This document shows positions 42,457 to 50,379 of a DNA stretch of 64,000 nucleotides, piece after piece (position 1 is the stretch's first letter; every line of letters begins with the position of its first letter). The stretch is from assembly GCA_016191785.1 (NCBI GenBank), contig JACPVJ010000186.1, positions 34,362 through 98,361 of the forward strand, read 5' to 3'. The stretch comes from Myxococcales bacterium (GTDB taxonomy: Bacteria; Myxococcota_A; Polyangia; Polyangiales; Polyangiaceae). The notes below the pieces were generated by a model that saw only the letters and a list, made by a program, of their open reading frames with translations, was not told the DNA's origin and ran no database searches. Made by a program: the position numbers and the translations under genes.

Positions 42457-43397
42457 GCACGCTCAGGAATTTGTTGGTCTCGACGATCGTGGGTAGCGTG
42501 CTCTTGGTCGCGCCCTCCGCCCTCGCCAACGGGATCAGCGTCGCGTCGTCGGCTCTGCCGAGCGAAGCGCGGGCCAAGCTCGAGAACGACATCGCCGCGG
42601 CGCGCGCCGCGCAGCCCAAGGCCTTCCTCGCAGTGAAGAACGTGAAGGGACATCGCCCCGAGCACTACGGGAAGAACCGCAACCCGTACCCGACCGTGTC
42701 GCGCGAGCTGCGCGGGCTCGGGGCGCCGGCGCTCTTGCCCATGCTCGAGGCACTGGCGCTCAAAGCCCCCGAGCGCGGGGGCCTGAACGACGCCGAGTGG
42801 GACGCCCTCGCCATCGGCATGCTCGAGGCGGTGGGGGTGCTCAAGGACGCGCGCGCGAGCGCGGTCGTGATCGCCATCTTCGAGTCGGGCAACGTCCGCA
42901 ACGGCGTGCGCCTGGCCGCGGCGCGCGCTGCCGGCCGGCTGGGCGGCGACGCAGAGCTGAAAGCCCTCACCTCCCACGCCAAGAGCGGCGATCCGCTGGA
43001 GCTGGCGGCCATCCACGGTTTGGGCGAGATGATGCGCTTGGAGAGCGCGAAGCACGTGGCGAAGGTCCTGGCGACCACCAAGGACGTCGCCGTGGCCGAA
43101 GCCGCAGCGACGGCCCTGGGCAGCCTGGGGTCGAGCTGGGCCTGGAAGTCGCTCGGCCCGAAGGCGGCCGCGACGGGTCTCCAGGTGCGCACGGTCTGTG
43201 CGGACGCCCTGGTGCCGCGCTACGCCCGCGCCAAGGGTAACCTGCGCACGCTGGCAGGCGAGTCCGTGATCCTGGTGGAGCACCCGCAGACGCTGGACCT
43301 CTTGCAGAGCGAGCGCGCGGCGGCGGGCGCCGACGTCAAAGCCGTGGACGCCCTCATCGCCAAGGTCGAGCGACAGCGCAAGCGCGCGCCACGGTGA
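42453..43397 (+). CDS. Secreted HEAT-repeat-like protein, partner of the second deiminase
   Basis: 314 residues with a signal peptide (cut near SALA) and helical HEAT-like repeats (ALLPMLEALALKA; AAARAAGRLGGDAELKAL; AATALGSLGSSWAWKSLG; LAGESVILVEHPQTLDLL). It parallels the protein at 31902 along its whole length, including the closing VEHP segment. The ATG overlaps the deiminase stop (ATGA). Conservation of the gene pair in two places, with independent divergence, is strong evidence of a functional link. Confidence 0.85.
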   Translation: MSTLRNLLVSTIVGSVLLVAPSALANGISVASSALPSEARAKLENDIAAARAAQPKAFLAVKNVKGHRPEHYGKNRNPYPTVSRELRGLGAPALLPMLEALALKAPERGGLNDAEWDALAIGMLEAVGVLKDARASAVVIAIFESGNVRNGVRLAAARAAGRLGGDAELKALTSHAKSGDPLELAAIHGLGEMMRLESAKHVAKVLATTKDVAVAEAAATALGSLGSSWAWKSLGPKAAATGLQVRTVCADALVPRYARAKGNLRTLAGESVILVEHPQTLDLLQSERAAAGADVKAVDALIAKVERQRKRAPR

Positions 43398-43423
43398 GCC
43401 CGCGGCGCTCGTGTTCGCCTGGG

Positions 43424-43470
43424 TTTGACGCCCCGACGACGCTTGCTAGCCTTCGGAAACGTGGAAATAT
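43424..43470 (+). promoter_or_regulatory. Promoter/operator block similar to the ArsR promoter
   Basis: TTGAC, then GACGACGCTTGCTAGCC and TTCGGAAACGTGGAA. It is nearly identical over ~45 bp to the block at 44117-44166. It carries a -35-like TTGAC and a -10-like TAGCCT, and a gapped inverted repeat (TTCGGAA, GTGGAA). Likely an operator of the CadC-like repressor. Confidence 0.55.
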
Positions 43471-43505
43471 GGTGGGCCGCAGCGCCAGCGCGAGCGTGCA
43501 CCGCG

Positions 43506-44099
43506 GTGACCCCGCTGCGTTTGGCCTGTGCGCTGCTCGCGCTCGCGGCGCTCTCGTGCTCGGCTGAAGAGCCCGAGCAGCGCCTGCCGCCCACGTTCGA
43601 GGAGGTCGAGGTCCTTCCGGGCTGGTACGAATCGCTGAACCTGCCGATTCGGCTGCTGGAAGACGGCGGTGCTCTGCCCTTGCGCCAGGCACCGCAGGGC
43701 GGACACTGGGCCTTCGTCAGCGCGCGGGTTCGAGGCATCGAAGGCGGCGAAGTCGAAGTGCGGGCCAGGCTCTACGGGACCGATTCTCCCGACCCGGTGT
43801 TCGCCGAGCGACGCACGGGCCTATTCGTGCCGAGCCAAGGCGCGCCGGGTTTCTTCGAGCCGGATCTGGATCTGCGTGGGGCTATCGTCCATGTGCCGGC
43901 CTGTCCCGTGAACGACGCCCTGCCGGTCTTCCGGCGCGAGCTCCGTCTGGTGCTCGAGGTGACGACCGCGGACGCCGAACGCCGCGGCGCCAGCGCGGAG
44001 CTCACGGTGACTCCGTCTTGCGCGGCAGGAACCGCCGGGGAGCTGGCCGTGTGCGAGTGCGAGTGCGCTCCCGCCTACGACCCCGGGAAATGCTACTGA
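43506..44099 (+). CDS. Lipoprotein with C-terminal CxCxC knot (twin of 52509)
   Basis: ~197 residues. GTG 43506 is taken because the signal peptide (LACALLALAALSC) begins there; the frame is open further upstream through the promoter block. The body is beta-rich (LPGWYESLNLPIRLLEDGG; QGGHWAFVSARVRG) and ends in CECECAPAYDPGKC. A diverged copy lies at 52509 on the far side of the efflux cluster. No family recognised. Shared control with the ArsR gene and shared tail suggest a metal-responsive surface protein. Confidence 0.65.
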   Translation: MTPLRLACALLALAALSCSAEEPEQRLPPTFEEVEVLPGWYESLNLPIRLLEDGGALPLRQAPQGGHWAFVSARVRGIEGGEVEVRARLYGTDSPDPVFAERRTGLFVPSQGAPGFFEPDLDLRGAIVHVPACPVNDALPVFRRELRLVLEVTTADAERRGASAELTVTPSCAAGTAGELAVCECECAPAYDPGKCY

Positions 44100-44116
44100 G
44101 CCCCAAATTCTCGACG

Positions 44117-44166
44117 CTTGACAGCCAGACGACGTTTGCTAGCTTTCGGAATCGTGGAAGTGAAGG
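44117..44166 (+). promoter_or_regulatory. Promoter/operator of the CadC-like repressor
   Basis: TTGACA (-35-like) then GACGACGTTTGCTAGC and CTTTCGGAATCGTGGAAG. The last element is an imperfect inverted repeat (CTTTC, GGAAG) of the kind bound by ArsR/CadC proteins, and it overlaps the gene start. It nearly duplicates the block at 43424-43470. Confidence 0.6.
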
Positions 44167-44534
44167 CCACCCACGCCTCCGAGGGCGAGTGCCAGGTCTA
44201 CTGCGTCGACGGAGCGCACGTCGCGGAGGTGCAATCCGCGATGCCAGGCGAGGAGGCGTTCGAGCAGGTCGCGGAGGAGTTCAGCGCGCTGTCGGATCCG
44301 ACCCGGCTGAAGATCCTGTTTGCGCTCTCCGAGCGCGAGCTCTGCGTCTGTGATCTGGCGCAGCTGCTCGGGCGCTCCATGCCGGCGACCTCCCAGCAGC
44401 TCCAGCGCCTTCGCCGGATGGGCCTGGTGCGCTTTCGGATGTCCGGCAAGCTGGCCATCTACCGCCTCGAAAGCCCGCTGGCGCGCCTCTTGGTGCGGGA
44501 AGCGCTCGAGCGCCGGGCGAAGGACGGCCGGTGA
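44154..44534 (+). CDS. CadC-like ArsR-family metal repressor
   Basis: About 126 residues with a winged-helix ArsR fold. The N-terminal Cys pair (GECQVYCVDG) and the alpha3 metal motif (ELCVCDLAQLLG) match the Cys-4 site of CadC, which senses Cd(II), Pb(II) and Zn(II). The recognition helix is MPATSQQLQRLRRMG. The repressor should block its own promoter and the similar block at 43424 until metal binds. The GTG at 44154 lies within the operator, implying a near-leaderless message; GTG 44160 is an alternative. First gene of the 44154-53114 metal cluster. Confidence 0.9.
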   Translation: MEVKATHASEGECQVYCVDGAHVAEVQSAMPGEEAFEQVAEEFSALSDPTRLKILFALSERELCVCDLAQLLGRSMPATSQQLQRLRRMGLVRFRMSGKLAIYRLESPLARLLVREALERRAKDGR

Positions 44535-44869
44535 TGCGCAGGGGCAGGCGCTCGCTTCGCCGCTCGTTGTGGCCGCTGCTCGCTGCGTTGCTGCTCGTGC
44601 TCGTGTCCGGTCTGCCGGTGTACGCGGCGGAGCTCCTCGGCGTCGCCGGGGATTCTTGCGAGTGCGACTGCGGCGGCTCGGATGAACGAGGGAGCTGTCC
44701 GCCGAATTGCCCCTACGGCGCGTGCGCCAAGGTCCCGCAAGCGGTGCCTCCGGGTCCGGAGGCGGCAGTGGCTCCGCCGCCAGAGTCTGCTTTCGCGGTG
44801 CTCGCCGCTCCTGAGGCGCTCGTCCTCTGCGACTACGCCAGCGAAGTCTTTCACCCTCCGCGCGCCTGA
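44531..44869 (+). CDS. Small secreted Cys-rich protein at the head of an RND operon
   Basis: 112 residues; GTG start overlaps the repressor stop by 4 nt, with an ATG as second codon. Signal peptide (cut near PVYAAE), Cys-rich centre (DSCECDCGG; SCPPNCPYGACAK), ending in EVFHPPRA. Size and placement match CzcI-like proteins that precede czc genes. Similar genes stand at 26637 and 61274. Function unproven. Confidence 0.62.
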   Translation: MMRRGRRSLRRSLWPLLAALLLVLVSGLPVYAAELLGVAGDSCECDCGGSDERGSCPPNCPYGACAKVPQAVPPGPEAAVAPPPESAFAVLAAPEALVLCDYASEVFHPPRA

Positions 44870-44983
44870 GCTCGCTGCTGAGCGGTTCCGCGGCTCCAGC
44901 GTGGTGCTGGAGCACGCCTCGAGGGGGGCACGGCACAGATGTCTCTCGGGCCACACACCGAGACGACCAGAAAGGACTTCGTC

Positions 44984-45295
44984 ATGTTTCGTCCCGTCAT
45001 TTGGGCATTCCTGTTCCTCGCCATCGGCTGCTCCAAGGAGTCGGCCTCTGGCGCCGCACCGTCGGCCGAGCCGGCGAAGGCGGGCCATGCAGCTGCAACC
45101 GTCAAGCCAGGCTCGCACGAGGACTGGTGCGAGGAGCACCAAGTTCCGGAATCGCAGTGCACTCAGTGCAATCCGTCGCTCGCCGCAGCGTTCAAGGCGA
45201 CCGGGGACTGGTGCAACGAGCACGGGCTGCCCGAATCGCAGTGCAAGAAGTGCAAGCCGGACCTGAAGATCGTGCGTCCGCCCAAGGCAAACTAG
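44984..45295 (+). CDS. Lipoprotein with two CxEH-CxxC metal-binding repeats
   Basis: 103 residues; ATG 44984 follows AAAGGA; lipobox (FLAIGC). Two tandem repeats of the pattern W-C-x-E-H-x2-P-E-S-x-C-x2-C (DWCEEHQVPESQCTQC and DWCNEHGLPESQCKKC). The same module occurs twice in the adaptor protein encoded 9 bp downstream. It is probably a periplasmic metal-loading protein for the efflux pump. I do not know a formal family name for the repeat. Confidence 0.75.
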   Translation: MFRPVIWAFLFLAIGCSKESASGAAPSAEPAKAGHAAATVKPGSHEDWCEEHQVPESQCTQCNPSLAAAFKATGDWCNEHGLPESQCKKCKPDLKIVRPPKAN

Positions 45296-45304
45296 GGGCT
45301 CGTC

Positions 45305-46666
45305 ATGCGGCTCAGACTCTCGATGTTGCTCATCCCACTGCTCGGCTTGGCCGTGGCTTGCCGCTCGAAGCCGGAGGCGAGCGCCGGCGAGCAGCGCACG
45401 GAGACGAAGAGCGAAGCGCCTGCCGAGGGCGCCATGTGCAAGGAGCACGGCGTCCTCGAGGCGGTCTGCACCAAGTGCAACCCGAAGCTCGCGCCGGTCT
45501 TCCAGGCCAAAGGTGACTGGTGCGCGGAGCACGGCTTCCCCGAGTCGTTCTGCCCCGTCTGCCACCCCGAGCGCGGTGGAAAGCCCTCGCTCGAGGTGAA
45601 GTCGGACGGGGCGCCCGCGGACGGCACTCGGATCCGGTTCAAGCGCAAGGACACGGCCAAGCGCGCCGGCATCGTCACGGTCAAGGCGACGGCGCGGCCG
45701 AACGCCGCCGCGCTCACGGCGCCGGCGCGACTCACCTACGACGCGATGAAGCTCGCCCAGGTCAACCCGCGCTCCCCCGGCGTTGTGCGTGCGCTCAAGG
45801 TCGATGTCGGGACGGCGGTCAAGAAGGGCCAGCCGCTGGTCGTCATCGACAGTCCGGATGTCGGGGCGGACCGAGCACGGCTGTCTGGCGCCAAGGCGCG
45901 CGTTCAGGTGGCCGCCGAGAACCACGACCGGGCGAAGAAGCTCCAGGCCGAGGGCATCGGGTCGAAGAAGAGCCTGCTCGACGCGCAACAAGAGCACGAT
46001 CAGGCGAAATCCGAATACGCCGCCCTGCGCGCTTCGCTCTCCGTGCTCGGTGCGGGCGGCGGTGGCGCGGGCAGCTACACGTTGAGCTCGCCCATCGACG
46101 GCGTCGTGACCGAGCGCAAGGTGACGATCGGTAAGCTCGTGAGCAGCGAGGAAGTCCTGCTCGAAATCGTGGACACGCGCTCGATGTGGGCCGAGCTCGA
46201 CGTCGCCGAGAGCGACCTGCTCGCGGTGGCGGTCGGGCAAGCGGTGTCCCTGCGGCTGGATGGCCTGGGGGAGCGCGAGCTCTCTGGCAGCATCACCTAC
46301 GTCGCGCCCGCCGTGGACCCGCACACTCGCACGGCGAAGGTCCGCGTTCCGCTGGCCAATCCCGACGGAGTGCTGCGCGCGAACATGTACGGTCAGGCGC
46401 GGGTGGCCGCGGGCGAGTCGCGTTCGAGCGTGTTCGTGCCGCGTGCCGCGCTCGAGCGTACCAAGGAAGTGCAGCTCGTCTTCGTGCAGATCGCAGAGGA
46501 CGAGTACGAGACCCGCCGAGTACAGGTGGGCGCCACGGATCCCGACTTCGTCGAGATCCTGAAGGGGGTGCGAGTCGGCGAAGACGTCGTCACGACCGGA
46601 GCTTTCTTGCTCAAGACGGAGACGTCCAAGGAAAGCATCGGCGCGGGCTGCTGCGATGGAGATTGA
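45305..46666 (+). CDS. czcB: CzcB-type adaptor with two CxEH-CxxC repeats
   Basis: 453 residues; lipobox (LAVAC). Residues about 40-100 hold two repeats (MCKEHGVLEAVCTKC and DWCAEHGFPESFCPVC). Adaptor domains follow: KVDVGTAVKKGQPLVVIDSP, a coiled-coil hairpin, then SPIDGVVTERKVTIGKLV and a beta-barrel. The C-terminus (GAGCCDGD) has a Cys pair. It joins the RND pump directly after it (7 bp gap). The operon has no TolC gene next to it; the one at 59851 belongs to the second czc system. Confidence 0.9.
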   Translation: MRLRLSMLLIPLLGLAVACRSKPEASAGEQRTETKSEAPAEGAMCKEHGVLEAVCTKCNPKLAPVFQAKGDWCAEHGFPESFCPVCHPERGGKPSLEVKSDGAPADGTRIRFKRKDTAKRAGIVTVKATARPNAAALTAPARLTYDAMKLAQVNPRSPGVVRALKVDVGTAVKKGQPLVVIDSPDVGADRARLSGAKARVQVAAENHDRAKKLQAEGIGSKKSLLDAQQEHDQAKSEYAALRASLSVLGAGGGGAGSYTLSSPIDGVVTERKVTIGKLVSSEEVLLEIVDTRSMWAELDVAESDLLAVAVGQAVSLRLDGLGERELSGSITYVAPAVDPHTRTAKVRVPLANPDGVLRANMYGQARVAAGESRSSVFVPRAALERTKEVQLVFVQIAEDEYETRRVQVGATDPDFVEILKGVRVGEDVVTTGAFLLKTETSKESIGAGCCDGD

Positions 46667-46672
46667 CCGCCG

Positions 46673-49600
46673 ATGCTGAATCGTCTCATCGATCTCTCGC
46701 TCCGGCACCGGTTCTTCGTGCTGCTCGGGACGCTCGCGGTCGTGGTCGCGGGTGCAATCGCCTTTCGCCGCCTGCCGATCGACGCCTTTCCGGACACCAC
46801 GCCGATCCAGGTCCAGATCAACACGGTCGCCCCAGCGCTCTCGCCGCTCGAGCTCGAACGGCAGGTCACGTTCCCAGTCGAGCAGGCGATCTCGGGGTTG
46901 CCCGGACTCGAGGAAGTCCGCTCGCTCACGCGTTTCGGCTTATCCCAGGTCACGGTGATCTTCGAGGACGGCACCGACATCTGGCTCGCCCGCCAGGTGG
47001 TGTCGGAGCGCCTCCGGAGCGTGGTGATGCCGCCTGGGATCGCCCAGCCCCAGCTCGGGCCCGTGGCCACGGGGCTCGGCGAGGTGTTTCACTATCTGGT
47101 GACGGGTGAGCGTTCCCTGGTCGAGCTGCGCGCGGCCCACGACTGGATCATCAGACCGCAGATGAAACCGCTGCGTGGCGTGGCGGAGGTGAACGCCTGG
47201 GGCGGCGACGAGCGCCAGCTTCAGGTCGTCGTCGATCCCGCCCAGCTCCACGCGCGCGGGCTCACGCTGGCCGAGCTGGCCGAGGCGCTCGAGCAGAACA
47301 ACATGAACGTGGGCGGCGGGACGCTGGATCAGGCCGGGCAGTCCAGCCTGATCCAGGGGCTCGGCATCGTCACGCGGCCGAGCGACGTCGAGGAGATCGT
47401 CGTCGCGGCCCACGGCGGCGTGCCCATTCGCGTCCGTGACGTGGCCAAGGTGGTCGAAGGTCGCGAGATTCGCCGAGCGACGGTGACCGCCGACGGCAAG
47501 GGTGAGGTGGTGCTCGGCCTCGGGTTCATGCTCATGGGCGAGAACAGCCACGAGGTGACGAAACGCCTTCAGGTGCGCCTGGCCGAGATCGAGAAGACGC
47601 TACCCGAGGGCGTCCGCGTGGAGCCCGTCTACGCGAGAACCACGCTGGTCGACCGCGTCCTCGGCACGGTGCGCACCAATCTGCTCGAGGGCGCCCTCCT
47701 GGTGATCGCCGTGCTCTTCATTTTCCTGGGTAACCTGCGTGCGGGGCTGATCGTGGCCGCGGCCATCCCGCTGTCGATGCTGTTCGCGTTCGACCTGATG
47801 CTCCGGGCCGGAATCGCCGGGAGCTTGATGAGCCTGGGCGCCATCGACTTCGGTCTGGTCGTGGACAGCTCGGTGATCATGGTCGAAAACTCCGTCAAGC
47901 GCCTGGCGGAGGACCACAGCGAGCGCGACAAGCTGGCCGTCGTCCGCGACGCGGCGCTCGAGGTGCGCAAGCCGACGATGTTCGGCGAGCTCATCATCAT
48001 GATCGTCTACCTGCCGATCCTGGCGCTCGAGGGGGTCGAAGGGAAGCTGTTCCGACCGATGGCGCTGACGGTGATCTTCGCGCTGTTCGGCTCGATGGTG
48101 CTCTCGCTCACGCTGATGCCGGTGCTCGCGAGCTTGCTCCTGCCGCGGCGGGTGAAGGAGGGCGAAAACGCGGTGATGCGCGCCCTCCGGCGGGTCTACG
48201 CGCCCGTGCTCCGGGCCGCGCTCCGCTTCCGCTGGGTCGTGCTGGGCGGCGCGCTCTTGCTCCTGGGAAACGCCGCCTTCGTGGCCACCCGCTTGGGCTC
48301 CGAGTTCGTGCCGAAGCTGCAAGAAGGCACCATCGTCATCAACACCGTACGCCTGGCGGGCGTGTCTGCGGACGAGTCCGCCCGGTACGGCATGCAGATC
48401 GAGCGCAGCCTGCTCGAGGCCTTCCCCAACGAGATCGAGCGGGCCTGGACGCGGACGGGGACACCCGAGGTGGCGACCGATCCGATGGGCCTCGAGGTCT
48501 CCGACGTGTTCCTCACGCTCAAGCCGCGGAAGCAGTGGAAGCGGGCGACGACCCAGGAGGAGCTCGTCCGCGAGATGCAGGAGGAGATCTCCACGCTGCC
48601 GGGGATGCGCGCCTCCTTTCTGCAACCGATAGAGATGCGCGTGAACGAGATGATCGCGGGCGTACGCGGCGACGTGGCCGTCAAGATCTTCGGCCAAGAC
48701 TTCGAGGTGCTGAAGGTGAAAGCGAAGGAGGTCGAAGCGGTGTTGAAGAAGATCCCCGGCGCCGCGGACGTCTCGACGGAGCAGCTGACCGGGCAGCCCA
48801 CGCTCCAGATCGAGGTCGACCGCGCCGCGATCGCCCGCCACGGCATTGCCGCGCGCGAAGTGCTGGAGGTCGTCGAGGCGTTGGGGACGCGGGAGGTCGG
48901 CGTGCTTCAGGAGGGGGAGCGCCGCTTCCCGATCACGCTGCGCATCGACGATCGCTATCGCCTCGACGCCGCCGCCATCGGCCGCATCCCCGTCACCGCC
49001 GCCAACGGCGACCGCGTCCCGCTGGCCAAGCTCACGAAGATCACGCTCGCGGAGGGGCCGACCGCCATCAATCGAGAGTGGGCCAAGCGCCGCGTGGTCG
49101 TTCAGGCGAACGTGCGCCAGCGCGACGTCGGGAGCTACGTGCACGACGCGATGGCGGCCATCGACCGCGACGTGCAGCTCCCGCCTGGGTACTACGTCCG
49201 CTACGGAGGGCAGTTCGAGCACCTCGAGCGGGCGCGGACCCGCCTCGCGGTGGTCGTTCCGCTCGCGCTCGCCCTGATCTTGTTCCTGCTCTTCGTGTCG
49301 CTCAAGAGCGCCCGCAACATGCTGCTCATCTTCAGCGGTGTGCCGCTGGCGCTGACCGGTGGGGTCGCGGCGCTGTGGCTCAGGGGCCTGCCCGTCTCCA
49401 TCTCCGCGGCCATCGGCTTCATCGCGCTCTCGGGGGTCGCCGTGCTGAACGGGCTCGTGATCGTCACGTTCATCGAGACCCTGCGCGAGCGCGGCGCCGC
49501 TCTCTACGACGCGGTCGTCTCGGGAGCGGTGGGCCGGCTCCGGCCCGTGCTGATGACCGCCAGCGTCGCCGCCATTGGTTTCGTTCCGATGGCGCTCAAC

Positions 49601-49804
49601 ACCGGCGTCGGCGCCGAGGTGCAGCGGCCGCTGGCGACGGTGGTGATCGGCGGCATCCTCTCGTCCACGCTGCTCACCCTCGTGGTGCTCCCGGTCCTGT
49701 ACGTGCTGTTCGCGAAAAGGCAGAGCGCCGATGCAGATGACCCGGTCGTCGCGCCCCCAGCGCTCCCCGACACGCCGGAGGCGATCCGTGAGCCCGGAGC
49801 GTGA
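46673..49804 (+). CDS. czcA: CzcA-type Zn/Co/Cd RND efflux pump
   Basis: 1043 residues, twelve membrane helices. The TM4 motif GAIDFGLVVDSSVIMVEN is the CzcA form. The CusA methionine positions are replaced (TIVINTVRLAG, MGLEVSDVF, RVNEMIAGVRGD), which argues for divalent metals. Operon with the adaptor upstream and the TlpA-like gene downstream, overlapping by 4 nt. Full length. Regulated, by inference, by the CadC-like repressor. Confidence 0.93.
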   Translation: MLNRLIDLSLRHRFFVLLGTLAVVVAGAIAFRRLPIDAFPDTTPIQVQINTVAPALSPLELERQVTFPVEQAISGLPGLEEVRSLTRFGLSQVTVIFEDGTDIWLARQVVSERLRSVVMPPGIAQPQLGPVATGLGEVFHYLVTGERSLVELRAAHDWIIRPQMKPLRGVAEVNAWGGDERQLQVVVDPAQLHARGLTLAELAEALEQNNMNVGGGTLDQAGQSSLIQGLGIVTRPSDVEEIVVAAHGGVPIRVRDVAKVVEGREIRRATVTADGKGEVVLGLGFMLMGENSHEVTKRLQVRLAEIEKTLPEGVRVEPVYARTTLVDRVLGTVRTNLLEGALLVIAVLFIFLGNLRAGLIVAAAIPLSMLFAFDLMLRAGIAGSLMSLGAIDFGLVVDSSVIMVENSVKRLAEDHSERDKLAVVRDAALEVRKPTMFGELIIMIVYLPILALEGVEGKLFRPMALTVIFALFGSMVLSLTLMPVLASLLLPRRVKEGENAVMRALRRVYAPVLRAALRFRWVVLGGALLLLGNAAFVATRLGSEFVPKLQEGTIVINTVRLAGVSADESARYGMQIERSLLEAFPNEIERAWTRTGTPEVATDPMGLEVSDVFLTLKPRKQWKRATTQEELVREMQEEISTLPGMRASFLQPIEMRVNEMIAGVRGDVAVKIFGQDFEVLKVKAKEVEAVLKKIPGAADVSTEQLTGQPTLQIEVDRAAIARHGIAAREVLEVVEALGTREVGVLQEGERRFPITLRIDDRYRLDAAAIGRIPVTAANGDRVPLAKLTKITLAEGPTAINREWAKRRVVVQANVRQRDVGSYVHDAMAAIDRDVQLPPGYYVRYGGQFEHLERARTRLAVVVPLALALILFLLFVSLKSARNMLLIFSGVPLALTGGVAALWLRGLPVSISAAIGFIALSGVAVLNGLVIVTFIETLRERGAALYDAVVSGAVGRLRPVLMTASVAAIGFVPMALNTGVGAEVQRPLATVVIGGILSSTLLTLVVLPVLYVLFAKRQSADADDPVVAPPALPDTPEAIREPGA

Positions 49805-50370
49805 GCGTGCGTCGCGGGAGCCGGGTCGTCGTCGCGCTGGCCGCGCTGGCCGGCGTTCAGCTCGCCCTGTGGCTCGCCTATCGCGCCGTGGAGCGTCGCC
49901 GCGCGGGCGAGCCCGGCCCCGCTTCGTTCTCCTACCAAGCACTCTCGGGCCGAGCCCCGGCGGGCGAAGCACCCCTCGAGCGACCCGACGGCAGCTCGAC
50001 TCGCCTTCAGGACCACGAGGGCGACAGCGTCATCGTGCACTTTTGGGCCACCTGGTGCGCGCCCTGTCGGACGGAGCTGCCGACGTTGCTCGAGCTGGCG
50101 AGAGAGCCTCCGGGTCGGCGCCGAGTGGTCGTGGTGCTCGTGAGCGTGGACGAGAGCTGGGCGACGGTGCGCCACTACTTCGGCGACAGCGTGCCGGTCG
50201 AGGTCGTGCGCGATGCTACGGGCGCGCTCCAGAGCGCGTATGGCGTCACGACGCTTCCCGATACGTATGTCCTCGAGCGCGGCAGCTTCGTCGCCCGGAT
50301 GCAGGGTCCACGCGACTGGCGCTCGGCGGCCGCGCGGAGCGGCGTGGAAAAGCTCGGGGCGACACCATGA
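49801..50370 (+). CDS. TlpA-like membrane-anchored thioredoxin
   Basis: 189 residues, GTG start overlapping the pump stop. An N-terminal membrane anchor (VVVALAALAGVQLALWLAY) then a thioredoxin fold with active site WATWCAPC and cis-Pro segment TTLPDTYV. Works in the periplasm on disulfides, perhaps keeping Cys-rich metal proteins of this cluster reduced. Followed 9 bp later by the P1B ATPase gene. Confidence 0.88.
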   Translation: MSVRRGSRVVVALAALAGVQLALWLAYRAVERRRAGEPGPASFSYQALSGRAPAGEAPLERPDGSSTRLQDHEGDSVIVHFWATWCAPCRTELPTLLELAREPPGRRRVVVVLVSVDESWATVRHYFGDSVPVEVVRDATGALQSAYGVTTLPDTYVLERGSFVARMQGPRDWRSAAARSGVEKLGATP

Positions 50371-50379
50371 GGGCACGCC

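Noticed and set aside
44459..46708. 749-codon minus-strand frame opposite the repressor, lipoproteins and adaptor
   Set aside because: No domain signal, and it runs across four well-supported plus-strand genes.
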